DNA of 64,000 nucleotides, taken from Microtetraspora glauca. Its GTDB lineage: Bacteria; Actinomycetota; Actinomycetes; Streptomycetales; Streptomycetaceae. The number at the start of each line of letters is the position of its first letter. Position 1 is the stretch's first letter. Shown here piece after piece: positions 42,967-52,135 of this stretch. The translations under genes and the position numbers were made by a program. The notes below the pieces were generated by a model. That model saw only the letters and a program-made list of their open reading frames with translations, was not told where the DNA came from and did no database searches. The stretch spans positions 32,314 through 96,313 of the forward strand of contig JOFO01000023.1 of the NCBI GenBank assembly GCA_000721275.1. The letters run 5' to 3'.

Positions 42967-43596
42967 ATGCAGACCCTGAAGCTGGTCGCCGTCTCCGCCG
43001 GCCTGAGCTCGCCGTCCTCCACCCGGCTCCTCGCCGACCGGCTCGTCCAGGCCGCCCGCTACCGGCTGGCCGAGCAGGAGTACGCCGTCGAGGCCGAGGT
43101 CGTCGAACTGCGCGACCTCGCCGTCGACATCGCGAAGAACTTCGTGACCGGCTTCCCGTCGGAGGCGCTGCAGAACGCGCTCGACAAGGTGACCGGCGCG
43201 GACGGCGTCATCGCGGTGACGCCCGTCTTCACCGCCTCCTACAGCGGCCTGTTCAAGTCCTTCTTCGACCTCGTCGACCCGGCCGCCCTCACCGGTACGC
43301 CGGTCCTCCTCGGCGCGACCGGCGGCACCGCCCGCCACAGCCTGGTCCTCGACCACGCGCTGCGCCCGCTCTTCGCCTACCTCCGCGCCCGCACCGCCCC
43401 CACCGCCGTCTACGCGGCCTCGGAGGACTGGGGCACCGGCGGCGACGAGTACACCGAGGGCCTGCCGCACCGGATCACCCGGGCGGGCGAGGAGTTCGCC
43501 GACCTGGTCGCGGCGACGGCGAACGGCCGGCCCCGGTCCGGGGACGACGAGCTCGTCCCCTTCGAGAAGCAGCTGGCCGACCTCCGCCTGGACTGA
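42967..43596 (+). CDS. NAD(P)H-dependent FMN reductase (CE1759-type)
   Basis: A 209-aa flavodoxin-like reductase: KLVAVSAGLSSPSSTRLLADRL nucleotide loop, GADGVIAVTPVFTASYSGLFKSFFDLVD and VLLGATGGTARHSL are characteristic. It is four bases downstream of the luciferase-like gene and completes a two-component flavin monooxygenase. Other flavin enzymes could also use its product. Confidence 0.92.
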   Translation: MQTLKLVAVSAGLSSPSSTRLLADRLVQAARYRLAEQEYAVEAEVVELRDLAVDIAKNFVTGFPSEALQNALDKVTGADGVIAVTPVFTASYSGLFKSFFDLVDPAALTGTPVLLGATGGTARHSLVLDHALRPLFAYLRARTAPTAVYAASEDWGTGGDEYTEGLPHRITRAGEEFADLVAATANGRPRSGDDELVPFEKQLADLRLD

Positions 43597-43665
43597 GCGG
43601 TTTGTTACGTTGTGGGTGGTTACGGTTGCCTCACGGTGACTCCCGACGACGAACGGAGGTCGGCG

Positions 43666-44094
43666 ATGGCCGGCGGCAGGATCGTGGTGGGCGTGGACGG
43701 CTCGGAGCCGTCCCTGAAGGCACTGGCATGGGCGGCCGGCCAGGCCGCCCTCACCGGGGACGCGCTCCACGCGGTGATCAGCTGGGAGTACCCGGCGTCC
43801 TGGGCGACGCTGATGCCGGGCGTCCCGCCGGAGTTCGACCCCGAGCGGCTGGCCCGGCAGATCCTCGACCAGTCCCTCGCGGACACGCTCACCCCCGAGG
43901 AGGCCGCGGCCACCACCCGCACGGTCGTCGGCGGCAACGCGGCGCAGGCGCTGCTCGACCAGGCGCAAGGGGCGAGCCTGCTGGTGGTGGGGGACCGGGG
44001 CTACAGCGGCTTCAAGGCGGCGGTCCTCGGCTCGGTCTCCACCCACGTCACCCAGCACGCCCCCTGCCCGGTCGTCGTCGTCCGCGGCACCTGA
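43666..44094 (+). CDS. Universal stress protein (UspA family)
   Basis: A 142-aa single Usp domain: IVVGVDGSEPSLKALAWAA and the ATP-binding pattern G-x2-G-x9-G-S in VVGDRGYSGFKAAVLGSVS, then APCPVVVVRG at the end. The ATP-binding residues are intact, so it should bind nucleotide. ATG 43666 with ACGGAGGT ahead. The leader (43597-43665) includes TTACGTT and TTACGGT elements that could serve as promoter parts. Confidence 0.93.
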   Translation: MAGGRIVVGVDGSEPSLKALAWAAGQAALTGDALHAVISWEYPASWATLMPGVPPEFDPERLARQILDQSLADTLTPEEAAATTRTVVGGNAAQALLDQAQGASLLVVGDRGYSGFKAAVLGSVSTHVTQHAPCPVVVVRGT

Positions 44095-44196
44095 CCCCGC
44101 CCCGGGTGGCGCCCACGCCCCGGCCCTGCCGTGGGCCGCACCCGGCAGGCCCCCGCTGAGCTGCGGGCTCGGGCGCGCGGGCCGAGGATGGCGTCC

Positions 44197-44571
44197 ATGG
44201 ACATCAAGCTCGAACTCGTCGGCGTCCCGGTGACCGACGTCGACCGCGCCAAGGCCTTCTACGAGCGCGTCGGCTTCCACGCCGACCACGACGTGACCGT
44301 CAGCGAAGCGATCCGCTTCGTGCAGATGACCCCGCCCGGCTCCGCGTGCTCGATCGCGTTCGGGAGGGGCATCACCGAGATGGCCCCGGGGTCGCTGGAC
44401 AACCTCCAGGTCGTCGTCGACGACATCGAGGAGGCCCACGCCGGCCTGACCGCCCGCGGCGTCGACGTCGGCGAGATCGACGACCGGCCGTGGGGGTCGT
44501 TCGTGTACTTCACGGACCCGGACGGCAACCGCTGGGCCGTCCAGCAGAAGACGCCCCGCCCGGAGCGGTAG
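44197..44571 (+). CDS. VOC (glyoxalase-like) family protein
   Basis: A 124-aa vicinal-oxygen-chelate protein: LELVGVPVTDVDRAKAFYER at the start, a GSACSIAFG strand, NLQVVVDDIEEAHAGLTARG and VYFTDPDGNRWAVQQ near the end. GAGGAT at 44184-44189 resembles a -10 box and ATG 44197 is 7 nt later, so a leaderless mRNA is likely; ATG 44188 is an alternative. Convergent with the ABC permease gene. Substrate unknown. Confidence 0.87.
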   Translation: MDIKLELVGVPVTDVDRAKAFYERVGFHADHDVTVSEAIRFVQMTPPGSACSIAFGRGITEMAPGSLDNLQVVVDDIEEAHAGLTARGVDVGEIDDRPWGSFVYFTDPDGNRWAVQQKTPRPER

Positions 44572-44611
44572 CCGGGGCCGCCGCCCGGGTCACCTGCGGT
44601 TGCGGAGCCGC

Positions 44612-45475
44612 TCACCTGCGGTTGTAGAGCCGCATCGTCACCGCGCCGAAGACCGCCACCAGGACCGCCGACCAGCCCAGCGTCCACGCGACGTCCGCCG
44701 CCGGCCACGCGCCGGCCATCAGCTCCCGCACCGCCGTCGCCAGATGGGTCACCGGGTTGTTGTTGACGAACGCCTGGAGCCAGCCCGGCATGGTCCGCGG
44801 GTCGACGAACACGTTGGACAGGAAGGTCAGCGGGAAGATCACCATCATGCTGACGCCCATCACGGACTTCTCGCTGCGCAGCAGCAGCCCGAACATCGTC
44901 CAGATCCACGAGAACGCGAACGAGAAGACCAGCAGCAGCGCCACCCCGAGCAGCACGCCCGCCACCCCGCCGCCGGGCCGGTAGCCGATGACGAGGCCGA
45001 CGGTCAGCATCACGGCGGAGGCGATCAGATAGCGCACGACGTCGCCGAGGAGATAGCCGACCATCGGCGCCGGCCGCCAGATCGGCAGCGTGCGGAAGCG
45101 GTCGAAGACGCCCTTCTCGATGTCGGTGTTGACCGAGACGCCGGTGTACATCGTGATCATCACGACCGACATCACGAGGATGCCGGGCAGCAGGAACTGC
45201 ACGTACTCCGACACCGACCCGGCCAGCGCGCCCCCGAAGAGGTACGTGTACATCAGCACCATCATGACCGGGAACGCCGTCACGTCGAACAGCTGCTCCG
45301 GCACGTGCTTGATCTTCAGCATGGCCCGCCAGCCGAAGGTCAGCGACGCGGCGAGCGCGCCGGGCCGGGGCGGCCGGTCCCGGGCGACGAGCAGGGCGGC
45401 GAGTTCGTCGGCCCGGGGCGCGGCGAACTCCTCCCGGGAAACGGCGGTGTCGGTCGAGGTGGTGCCGGTACTCAT
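44612..45475 (-). CDS. ABC-2 type (DrrB-like) transporter permease
   Basis: A 287-aa membrane protein with six helices in the ABC-2 arrangement: [21 protein letters not shown], an [18 protein letters not shown] cytoplasmic loop (the DrrB/NodJ signature), and [26 protein letters not shown] before the last helix. It pairs with the ATPase gene upstream (ATGA overlap). Family members export drugs or lipids; substrate unknown. The gene end is duplicated in a 22-bp tandem repeat spanning its stop codon. Confidence 0.93.
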   Translation of the reverse strand: MSTGTTSTDTAVSREEFAAPRADELAALLVARDRPPRPGALAASLTFGWRAMLKIKHVPEQLFDVTAFPVMMVLMYTYLFGGALAGSVSEYVQFLLPGILVMSVVMITMYTGVSVNTDIEKGVFDRFRTLPIWRPAPMVGYLLGDVVRYLIASAVMLTVGLVIGYRPGGGVAGVLLGVALLLVFSFAFSWIWTMFGLLLRSEKSVMGVSMMVIFPLTFLSNVFVDPRTMPGWLQAFVNNNPVTHLATAVRELMAGAWPAADVAWTLGWSAVLVAVFGAVTMRLYNRR

Positions 45476-46440
45476 GCGGCCGGCCCCTTCCGGTCGGTGA
45501 GGGCGAGGAAGACCTCGTCCAGGCTGGGCTGGCCGAGGGCGAAGTTGTCGACGGTGATCCCGGCGCGGGCCAGTTCGGCGAGGGCGCGGGCGGCCTGTTC
45601 GGCGGCGCCGAGGTCGGTGCCGTGGCCGTTGACGGTGGCGGTGAGCGCGACCGGGTCGGGGTCGAGCTGGACGGCGGCCCGGAGGGCGGTGGTGAGGATC
45701 CGCTCGGCCTCCGGGCGCTGTTCGGCGTCCCGGAGGCGCACGTGCACGGAGCCGGAGCCCACCGACGCCTTCAGCTCGCCCTTCGTGCCCTCGGCGATGA
45801 CCTGGCCCCGGTCGATGACGGCGATGCGGGAGGCGAGCTGGTCGGCCTCGTCGAGGTACTGGGTGGTGAGCAGGACGGTCGTGCCCTGGGCGACGACGGC
45901 CCGCACGATGTCCCACACCTGGTTGCGGCTGCGCGGGTCGAGGCCGGTGGTCGGCTCGTCGAGGAAGAGCAGGTCGGGGGTGTTGAGGATGGACGCGGCG
46001 ATGTCGATGCGGCGCCGCATGCCGCCCGAGTAGTTCTTGACCTGCCGGTCGGCGGCGTCCGCGAGCCCGAACGCGCCGAGCAGCTGGGCCGCGCGGTCGC
46101 GGGCGGCGGGCCGGGTGTGCCCGAGGAGGCGGGCGAGCAGGACGAGGTTCTCGGTGCCGGTCAGGTCCTCGTCCACGGAGGCGTACTGGCCGGTGAGGCT
46201 GACGCGGCCGCGGACGGTGTCGGCGTCCCGGACGACGTCGTTCCCGAAGACGCGGGCGTGGCCGGCGTCGGGCCGGAGGAGGGTGGCGAGCAGTTTGACG
46301 GTGGTCGTCTTGCCGGCGCCGTTGGGGCCGAGCAGTCCGTAGACGGTGCCGGCGGGGACGCGGAGATCGACGCCGTCGACGGCGCGGTTCCCGCCGAAGA
46401 CCTTGACGAGCCCGTCGGTCTCGATGGCCAAGCCAGTCAT
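45472..46440 (-). CDS. ABC transporter ATP-binding protein (DrrA-like)
   Basis: A 322-aa ATPase: Walker [11 protein letters not shown] near residues 38-47, ABC signature [15 protein letters not shown], Walker [13 protein letters not shown], and the C-terminal DrrA-type extension ending [11 protein letters not shown]. It energises the neighbouring permease. ATG 46440. The pair is not attached to a biosynthetic cluster here, but adjoins flavin-enzyme and VOC genes that are often found near resistance genes. Confidence 0.95.
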   Translation of the reverse strand: MTGLAIETDGLVKVFGGNRAVDGVDLRVPAGTVYGLLGPNGAGKTTTVKLLATLLRPDAGHARVFGNDVVRDADTVRGRVSLTGQYASVDEDLTGTENLVLLARLLGHTRPAARDRAAQLLGAFGLADAADRQVKNYSGGMRRRIDIAASILNTPDLLFLDEPTTGLDPRSRNQVWDIVRAVVAQGTTVLLTTQYLDEADQLASRIAVIDRGQVIAEGTKGELKASVGSGSVHVRLRDAEQRPEAERILTTALRAAVQLDPDPVALTATVNGHGTDLGAAEQAARALAELARAGITVDNFALGQPSLDEVFLALTDRKGPAA

Positions 46441-46507
46441 ACGCCCCAGTCTCCCGCGCGCCCGCGCGCCGCGCCTGTCGGGCGCGCGGCCCCGGAACCG
46501 GTGCCGG

Positions 46508-46912
46508 TCAGTACGGCGCCGGGCGGCCCGTGGCGTCCTCGTGGGTGTAGAAGAGGTAGAAGGCCGCGCCGCCGACGCCCGCCGCGACCGCCAGCCCCAG
46601 CACGGTCGCGGAGAGCACGCTCGCCCGCGAGAGGCTGAACAGGAAGCCGACGGCGATGCCGGCGAGCGCGCCCCACGCCACCGCGCGCGCTTCGCGCGGG
46701 AGGGCGCGGCCGTGGGTGCGGAGCGCGTACACCGCGCCGGCGAGGAGGAGCGCGGAGACGAGGCCGAGCCACAGCTGGCCCCAGGTGAGGGCGCCGCCGT
46801 GGCGGGAGACGGTCGCGGCGTAGAGGCCGTAGGCGATGCCGAGGACGGCGGGCAGGACGGCGCCGTGGGGGATCGCGTGGTGTCGCGCGGGTACCGCTGC
46901 GTGTGCGGCCAT
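46508..46912 (-). CDS. Small hypothetical membrane protein
   Basis: A 134-aa protein with four hydrophobic helices ([67 protein letters not shown]) and a soluble N-terminus ([17 protein letters not shown]). No family recognised. ATG 46912 with AAGGAG. Its leader carries a run of 15-bp direct repeats. Confidence 0.75.
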   Translation of the reverse strand: MAAHAAVPARHHAIPHGAVLPAVLGIAYGLYAATVSRHGGALTWGQLWLGLVSALLLAGAVYALRTHGRALPREARAVAWGALAGIAVGFLFSLSRASVLSATVLGLAVAAGVGGAAFYLFYTHEDATGRPAPY

Positions 46913-46927
46913 GGCGGGGACTCCTTC

Positions 46928-46980
46928 ATGTCGCAAAGGCGCATGTCGCGAGGGCGCATGTCGCGAGGGCGCGATGTCGC
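46928..46980. repeat. Three-and-a-half 15-bp direct repeats in a promoter leader
   Basis: Units ATGTCGCAAAGGCGC (46928-46942), ATGTCGCGAGGGCGC (46943-46957) and the same with one extra base (46958-46973), followed by another ATGTCGCG. It lies 15-70 bp ahead of the hypothetical membrane protein gene. Confidence 0.8.
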
Positions 46981-47028
46981 GTCACTCGTGTCCAGGGCAC
47001 ACCCGCCGCCCCGCCTCCCGCAAGTGGA

Positions 47029-47442
47029 TCAGCGGCCGGCGCCGGGCCGCACCGCGACCGCGTCGATCTCGAAGAGCATCCCGGGCAGCGCCAGCGAGGC
47101 GACGCCGCTGAGCGTCTGCGCGGGGAGCCGGTCGCCGAACGCCGCGTGCAGCGCCTTGCCGAGGACCTCCAGCTTGCCGAGGTCGTGGTCGACGACGTAC
47201 GAGCCGAGCCGGACGACGTGCTCGTATCCGAGGCCGGCGCCCTCGAGCGCGAGCCGCAGGTTCGTGAGCGACAGCTCGACCTGGGCGGCGAAGTCGCCGG
47301 GGACGGGCGCGCCGGTGGCGTCGGATGCGTACTGCCCGGCGATGAAGACGAGTTCGCCGGGGGCGGAGGCGGCGTGGCTGTAGCCGAAGGGGGCGGGGTC
47401 GTGGAGGGCGGGCGGGTTGGTGAGGGTGCGCTGGTCGGTCAT
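47029..47442 (-). CDS. ridA: RidA/YjgF/YER057c-family protein
   Basis: A 137-aa RidA-fold protein: GYSHAASAPGELVFIAGQYASDATG, NLRLALEGAGLGYEHVVRLGSYVVDH, and QTLSGVASLALPGMLFEIDAVAV near the end. Canonical RidA deaminates enamine/imine intermediates and needs an arginine in the last strand; the conserved R-x-x-V-E is changed here to QTLSG and FEIDAVAV, so activity is not certain. The upstream region has repeated TCCAGGAT elements. Confidence 0.87.
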   Translation of the reverse strand: MTDQRTLTNPPALHDPAPFGYSHAASAPGELVFIAGQYASDATGAPVPGDFAAQVELSLTNLRLALEGAGLGYEHVVRLGSYVVDHDLGKLEVLGKALHAAFGDRLPAQTLSGVASLALPGMLFEIDAVAVRPGAGR

Positions 47443-47497
47443 GACGGGTCGTTCCCCTTCACGGTGCGGTGTCGCGGCGGGGCGGAGCCCGCGACGT

Positions 47498-47549
47498 ATT
47501 CAGGATGCCTGACATCCAGGATCTATTCTGGACCCTACACATCCAGGAT
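47498..47549. promoter_or_regulatory. Cluster of TCCAGGAT-type repeats (candidate operator)
   Basis: ATTCAGGAT (47498-47506), ATCCAGGAT (47514-47522), the inverted-like ATTCTGGAC (47525-47533) and ATCCAGGAT (47541-47549) lie within 52 bp of an otherwise plain AT-richer stretch, between divergent ridA (minus) and the DUF7144 gene (plus). Confidence 0.6.
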
Positions 47550-47641
47550 TACTCCCGCAAGAACAACCCCAAACCCCCCGCCCTCACCCGTTCGGCTCAT
47601 CCGAAAAGTCGCCTTCATCCCCTTGATCCCACGATGGGCTC

Positions 47642-48088
47642 ATGAGCCAGAACAGTGCGCAGCACAGCGCCCCCTCCCGCCCCCACAAGCCGTCCGCCTC
47701 CGAGGCGTGGGCCTCCGGCGGGACGCTCTTCGCCGGTGTCCTCATGCTCGTCACCGGCTTCATGAACGTCTTCCAGGGCATCGCCGGGATCGCCGAGGAC
47801 GACGTCTACGCCCGCGTCGGCGACTACGTCTTCAAGTTCAACCTCACCACCTGGGGCTGGATCCACCTGATCGTCGGCGTCGTCGTCGCGATCGCCGGCT
47901 ACGGGATCCTCAAGGGCGCCGAGTGGGGCCGGGTCGCCGGCATCGCCCTGGCCTCCCTCAACCTCCTCCTCCAGTTCCTGTTCCTGCCGTACCAGCCGTG
48001 GTGGGCGCTGCTCTCGATGGCCATCTCGGTCTTCGTGATCTGGGCCCTCGCCACGGACGACGCGTACGGCCCCGGCGCCCGCTACTGA
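47642..48088 (+). CDS. DUF7144-type small membrane protein
   Basis: A 148-aa protein with a soluble N-terminus and four transmembrane helices: GGTLFAGVLMLVTGFMNVFQGIAGI, WGWIHLIVGVVVAIAGYGILKG, VAGIALASLNLLLQFLFLPYQPWW and LLSMAISVFVIWAL. This four-helix pattern is common in Streptomyces and was recently grouped as DUF7144; function unknown. It is followed 13 bp later by a lipoprotein gene. Confidence 0.82.
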   Translation: MSQNSAQHSAPSRPHKPSASEAWASGGTLFAGVLMLVTGFMNVFQGIAGIAEDDVYARVGDYVFKFNLTTWGWIHLIVGVVVAIAGYGILKGAEWGRVAGIALASLNLLLQFLFLPYQPWWALLSMAISVFVIWALATDDAYGPGARY

Positions 48089-48101
48089 CGGCGCGCCGGA
48101 C

Positions 48102-48542
48102 ATGACGACGGCGCCCCGCCGGGCCCTCACCGCCTCGCTCCTCGTCCTCGCCGCCGCCGTCGGCACCGCCGGCTGCGACGCCGCACGGGAGGCCGCCGGG
48201 GACCTCGCGTCCTCGGCGTCCGCCGCCGTCTCCGGCGCCGCCCGGGAGCGGATGGACCGGATCAAGGACGGCGTGAACGCCACCGGCGACGTGACCGCCG
48301 GCCCGGTCTCCGCCGACGGCGACCGCACGGCCGCCGCCGTCACCGCCGCCAACCCCCTGGACTCGACCGCCGACTACACGGTCATGGTCGTCTTCCGGGA
48401 CGCGTCCGGCACCGTCCTCGACGCGGTCGTCCTCACCGTCGACCGCGTCGCGGCCGGAACCGCCAAGTCCGGTACGGCGCGCAGCAATCGGACGCTCGAC
48501 GGGGCGACGACGGCGGAGGTCGTACGGGCCCTGCGACACTGA
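48102..48542 (+). CDS. Small lipoprotein
   Basis: A 146-aa exported protein: signal peptide RALTASLLVLAAAVGTAGC with the lipobox (TAGC), then a helical segment (AAREAAGDLASSASAAVSG) and a C-terminal beta domain (VTAANPLDSTADYTVMVVFRD, VLTVDRVAAGTAKS), which looks like an FxLYD-type fold. Function unknown. Its 3' end is 4 bp before the endonuclease-like gene. Confidence 0.72.
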   Translation: MTTAPRRALTASLLVLAAAVGTAGCDAAREAAGDLASSASAAVSGAARERMDRIKDGVNATGDVTAGPVSADGDRTAAAVTAANPLDSTADYTVMVVFRDASGTVLDAVVLTVDRVAAGTAKSGTARSNRTLDGATTAEVVRALRH

Positions 48543-48546
48543 AGGA

Positions 48547-49596
48547 GTGGACCGAGCCCTCACGCCGACCGGCACCCCCGGCCCCGCCGGCGGCGTCAGC
48601 CGTACGTTCACCGGCGGCGGACGCCCGCCCGCGTCCCCCCGCCCCCGCGACCGCGCCCTCGCCTGGGCCGCCGGGCCGCTGCTGGCCGTCCCGGCGGCCG
48701 TCGCCGGGTGCCGGGCGCTCGGCACCGACGGCGTCACCCCGGTCCCCCAGCTGCTCTCCTTCCTCCCCTGGCTGACCGCCCCGGCCGGGCTCGGGCTGCT
48801 GCTCGCCGCCGCCGCCCGCCGCCGGGCGCTCGCCTTCGCCGCCGCGCTCGTCGTCACCGGCACCGCCTGGGCGTCGCTGCCGTCCGCCCCGCCGCCCGCC
48901 CCCGGCCAGGCCCCGCCGGTCGCCCGGCTCCGCGTCATCGCCGCGAACGTCGAGTTCGGGCAGGCCACCGGCTCCCTCATCGACCTGGCCCGGCGCGAAC
49001 GGCCCCAGGTGCTGTTCGTCTCCGAGTGCGACCCCGCCTGCGCCCGCGCCCTCACCGCCGCGCTCTCCGCGCAGCTGCCGCACCGGGTCTCCGTCGACGC
49101 GGCGGGCTCCGCCGGCTCCGTGCTGCTCAGTGCCCACCCGCTGCGCGACCGGTCCGTCGTCCCGTCCGTCATGGGGATGCCGGGCGCCACGGCGGACGTC
49201 GCGGGACGGCCGGTGCGCCTCCAGCTCGCCCACCCCATGCCGCCCGTCCCCGGCCAGGTCGCGCTCTGGAAGGCCGAACTGGCCCGCCTCCGCGACGCCG
49301 TCGCCGACCGCCCCGCCGGCGAAGCGCTCGTCCTCGCCGGCGACTTCAACGCCTCCCAGGACCACGCCGCCTACCGCGGCCTCCTCGCCGCCGGCCCGCT
49401 CCACGACGCCGCCCGCACCACCGGCGCCTCCCGCACCCCGACCTGGCCCGCCGAGGGCCCGGTCCCGCCGTACGTGCAGATCGACCACGTCGTCACCACG
49501 CCCGACCTCACCGCGACCGCCACCCGCTTCCCCGCCCTCCCCGGCAGCGACCACCGGGCCGTCGTCGCCGATCTCGACCTGCGCGACCGGCGCTGA
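48547..49596 (+). CDS. Endonuclease/exonuclease/phosphatase (EEP) family protein with N-terminal membrane helices
   Basis: A 349-aa protein. An N-terminal part has about three hydrophobic helices to residue 115, followed by an EEP domain: IAANVEFGQ, FVSECDPACARAL, VLAGDFNASQDHAAYRGLL, VQIDHVVTTPD and GSDHRAVVADL, which hold the Asn, Glu, Asp, and His residues of the active site. The catalytic domain should face outward; substrate could be DNA, phospholipid or nucleotide phosphates. GTG 48547 overlaps its own AGGAG, so the start is uncertain, but no other ATG/GTG in the first 100 residues fits. Confidence 0.87.
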   Translation: MDRALTPTGTPGPAGGVSRTFTGGGRPPASPRPRDRALAWAAGPLLAVPAAVAGCRALGTDGVTPVPQLLSFLPWLTAPAGLGLLLAAAARRRALAFAAALVVTGTAWASLPSAPPPAPGQAPPVARLRVIAANVEFGQATGSLIDLARRERPQVLFVSECDPACARALTAALSAQLPHRVSVDAAGSAGSVLLSAHPLRDRSVVPSVMGMPGATADVAGRPVRLQLAHPMPPVPGQVALWKAELARLRDAVADRPAGEALVLAGDFNASQDHAAYRGLLAAGPLHDAARTTGASRTPTWPAEGPVPPYVQIDHVVTTPDLTATATRFPALPGSDHRAVVADLDLRDRR

Positions 49597-49613
49597 TCGG
49601 CGACGCTGGAGGC

Positions 49614-49850
49614 ATGGACGACGAGCAGATCCTCGACGACATCGGCGCGCTCGTGGAAGAGGAGCGGGCGCTCCGGCAGCGCACCGGCGGCCTCCTCCCC
49701 GAGGAACGCACCCGGCTGGCCGAGCTGGAGGTCCGGCTCGACCAGTGCTGGGACCTGCTGAGGCAGCGGCGCGCCAAGGCGGAGTTCGGCGAGGACCCCG
49801 ACACGGCCACCCTCCGCCCGGCCTCCGAGGTCGAGTCCTACCGCAGCTGA
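49614..49850 (+). CDS. DUF2630 family protein
   Basis: A 78-aa all-helical protein with the DUF2630 pattern: ILDDIGALVEEERALRQRTGG, LPEERTRLAELEVRLDQCWDLLRQRRAK and the PASEVESY end. Function unknown; common in Streptomyces as a short cytoplasmic protein. ATG 49614 with GGAGG close by, 17 bp after the EEP gene. Confidence 0.87.
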   Translation: MDDEQILDDIGALVEEERALRQRTGGLLPEERTRLAELEVRLDQCWDLLRQRRAKAEFGEDPDTATLRPASEVESYRS

Positions 49851-49878
49851 CGCCCACCCGGACGGTTACGTTGGGGCC

Positions 49879-51840
49879 ATGGGTCCTGCACGGCGTCACC
49901 CCGGTCGGCTGGCTCCTCCCGCGTGGCTGACGGCGGGACTGCGCCCCGCCCCCGCCCCCGTCCCCTGGGCCGCCGTCGCCCGCGCCTCGATCGCCCTCTC
50001 GGCCCCGCTCGCCGTCGGCCTCGCCGCCGGACAGCCGGCCTACGGGGCGCTCGTGTCGATGGGCGCGCTGTCCGGCGTCATCGGGGACACCGCCGACGCC
50101 TACCGGATGCGCCTCTTCAACATCGCCGTCCCCCAGCTGTTCGGCGCCCTCGGCGTCACCCTCGGCACGCTCGCGTACGGGCAGGGCTGGCTCGCGGTCG
50201 CCACGCTCACCGTCGTCGCGCTCGTCTCGGGGATGATCTCCTCCATCGGCGCGCTCGCCTCCGCCTCCGGCCTGCTGCTGCTCCTCAACGCCGTCGTCGG
50301 CGCCGGCCTCCCCATGCCGGACCCCTGGTGGAAGGCGCCGCTGCTGCTCACCGCCGGCGGCCTCGTCGTCCTCGTGCTGACCCTCCTCGGCTGGCCGCTG
50401 CGCCGCGCCGCGCCCGAACGGGCCGCGGTGGCCGCCACCTACCGGACCGTCGCCGACCTGTACGAGGCGGCGGGCTCGGAGTCGTACCAGGAGAAACGGC
50501 AGGCGGTGACCGCCTCGCTCAACCAGTCGTACGACCTGATCCTGGCCCGCCGGGCCCGCCAGCACGGCCGCACCTCCGCCCTGGCCCGGCTGCTCGCCCA
50601 GCTCAACGTCCTCGTCCCGCTCCTCGAAGCCGCCCCCGCCGCCGACCTGCGGGCCCGCCTCCACGGCCCGCTGCCGCCGGCCGTCGCCGGCACCGTCCGC
50701 GACCTCGCCGACGCCGTCGAGACCGGCCGCACCGCACCCCCCGACCCGCCGGAGCCGCTGTTCGGCCCCTCCCCGCGCCCCGCCGAGAAGGCCGTCGAGC
50801 ACGCCCTCCGGTACGCCGCCACCGTCGTCCACGCCGCCGAACCCGACCCGCACAACGTCGACGACCGCCTCGGCCGCCCCGCCGCGCTCACCGTCCGCGC
50901 CCGCCGCGCCGCCCGCACCATGCTGCTGTCCGAGCCCGCCTGGCGGTACGGGCTCCGCCTCGCCCTCTGCATCGGCCTCGCCCAGGCCCTCGTCTCGCTG
51001 ATCCCCGTGCCCCGCTCGTACTGGGTCGCGCTCACCGTCACCTTCGTGATGAAGCCGGACTTCGGCTCCGTGTTCTCGCGGGCCGTGCTGCGCGCCGTCG
51101 GCACCTGCCTCGGCCTCGTCGCCGCCGCCCTGGTCCTCGCCGAGGTCCCCCGCGGCTGGTGGGACGTGCCGGTGATGGCGGTGCTCGCCGCGCTGATCCC
51201 GGCGTTCACCGCGAAGGGGTACGCCTTCCAGACCGCCGCCATCACCCCCGTCATCCTGCTGCTCTCCGACGCCCTCAACCAGGAGGGCTTCGACCTCGTC
51301 CTGCCCCGCCTGTACGACTCCCTCCTCGGCTGCGCCATCGCGCTCGTCGCCGGCTACCTGCTGTGGCCGGAGTCCTGGCACGCCCGGATCGGCGACCGGC
51401 TCGCCGACGCGGTCGCGGACGCGGCGGCGTACGTGGAACGCGCCTTCGGCACCGACGCCGACGCGGGCCGGCTGCGCGCCCGCCGCGCGCTCTACCGCGA
51501 CCTGTCGGCGGTCCGCTCCGAGTTCCAGCGCGCCCTCACCGAACCGCCGCCGACCGGCCCCCGCGCCGCCGCCTGGTGGCCGCTCGCCATCGCCGTCGAA
51601 CGGATCCTGGACGCCACCACCGCCGCCCGCATCCGGGTCGCGCACGGCGCGCCACCGCCCGACCCGGCGGAGGTGACGGCCGTCGCGCGCGAACTGCGCG
51701 AGCTGGCCGCCGGCCTGCGCACCACCGACACCCTCGTCCCGGTCCGCACCGCGCTCCCCGGCGACGAGGACGGCGTTCTCGCCCCGCTCCGCCACGAGGT
51801 CCGCGCGGCCCGCGCCATCGCCGGACCCGAACTGCGCTGA
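49879..51840 (+). CDS. FUSC-family membrane transporter-like protein
   Basis: A 653-aa protein with two clusters of about five to six helices (about residues 30-165 and 350-520), a central soluble helical region, and a C-terminal cytoplasmic helical domain. The second cluster has the FUSC-type text YWVALTVTFVMKPDFGSVFSRAVLRAVGTCLG. FUSC proteins relate to aromatic acid exporters (AaeB). TACGTT at 49867-49872 lies 6 nt before ATG 49879, suggesting a leaderless transcript. Confidence 0.88.
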   Translation: MGPARRHPGRLAPPAWLTAGLRPAPAPVPWAAVARASIALSAPLAVGLAAGQPAYGALVSMGALSGVIGDTADAYRMRLFNIAVPQLFGALGVTLGTLAYGQGWLAVATLTVVALVSGMISSIGALASASGLLLLLNAVVGAGLPMPDPWWKAPLLLTAGGLVVLVLTLLGWPLRRAAPERAAVAATYRTVADLYEAAGSESYQEKRQAVTASLNQSYDLILARRARQHGRTSALARLLAQLNVLVPLLEAAPAADLRARLHGPLPPAVAGTVRDLADAVETGRTAPPDPPEPLFGPSPRPAEKAVEHALRYAATVVHAAEPDPHNVDDRLGRPAALTVRARRAARTMLLSEPAWRYGLRLALCIGLAQALVSLIPVPRSYWVALTVTFVMKPDFGSVFSRAVLRAVGTCLGLVAAALVLAEVPRGWWDVPVMAVLAALIPAFTAKGYAFQTAAITPVILLLSDALNQEGFDLVLPRLYDSLLGCAIALVAGYLLWPESWHARIGDRLADAVADAAAYVERAFGTDADAGRLRARRALYRDLSAVRSEFQRALTEPPPTGPRAAAWWPLAIAVERILDATTAARIRVAHGAPPPDPAEVTAVARELRELAAGLRTTDTLVPVRTALPGDEDGVLAPLRHEVRAARAIAGPELR

Positions 51841-51927
51841 CGCACCCCGTAAACCCCTTTGGGACGGTACGCGGGGGCGCACCGCAGCCCTTACCGGCGG
51901 TCACGGAACGGAACCTTCCTGCCACCG

Positions 51928-51956
51928 TTACCGGATCGCACCGGGGCGACTACGAT
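51928..51956 (+). promoter_or_regulatory. Candidate promoter of the APC permease gene
   Basis: TTACCG (51928-51933), 17 bp, TACGAT (51951-51956). The 295-bp gap 51841-52135 holds no gene that I can support; after the promoter it is a low-complexity, very C-rich leader of about 170 nt. No riboswitch was recognised. Confidence 0.4.
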
Positions 51957-52135
51957 GCGCTCGACCGCCGCGATGTGATCAGCGCCCGCACCCCTGCCCG
52001 CGCCCGCGCCCGGCCGGCCAACCGGCTCGCTCCCCGGGCCACTTCGCCCTGCCCGTCCGCTCCCCGCCCACGCCCCGCCCCTCCCTCCGTCGTCCGGAAC
52101 CCCCCACCCGATCCCAGGACTCCGAGGACACCGCC

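Noticed and set aside
51841..52135. A riboswitch or small RNA in the 295-bp leader of the APC permease
   Set aside because: No conserved riboswitch sequence order could be found; only a promoter-like pair and C-rich low-complexity DNA.
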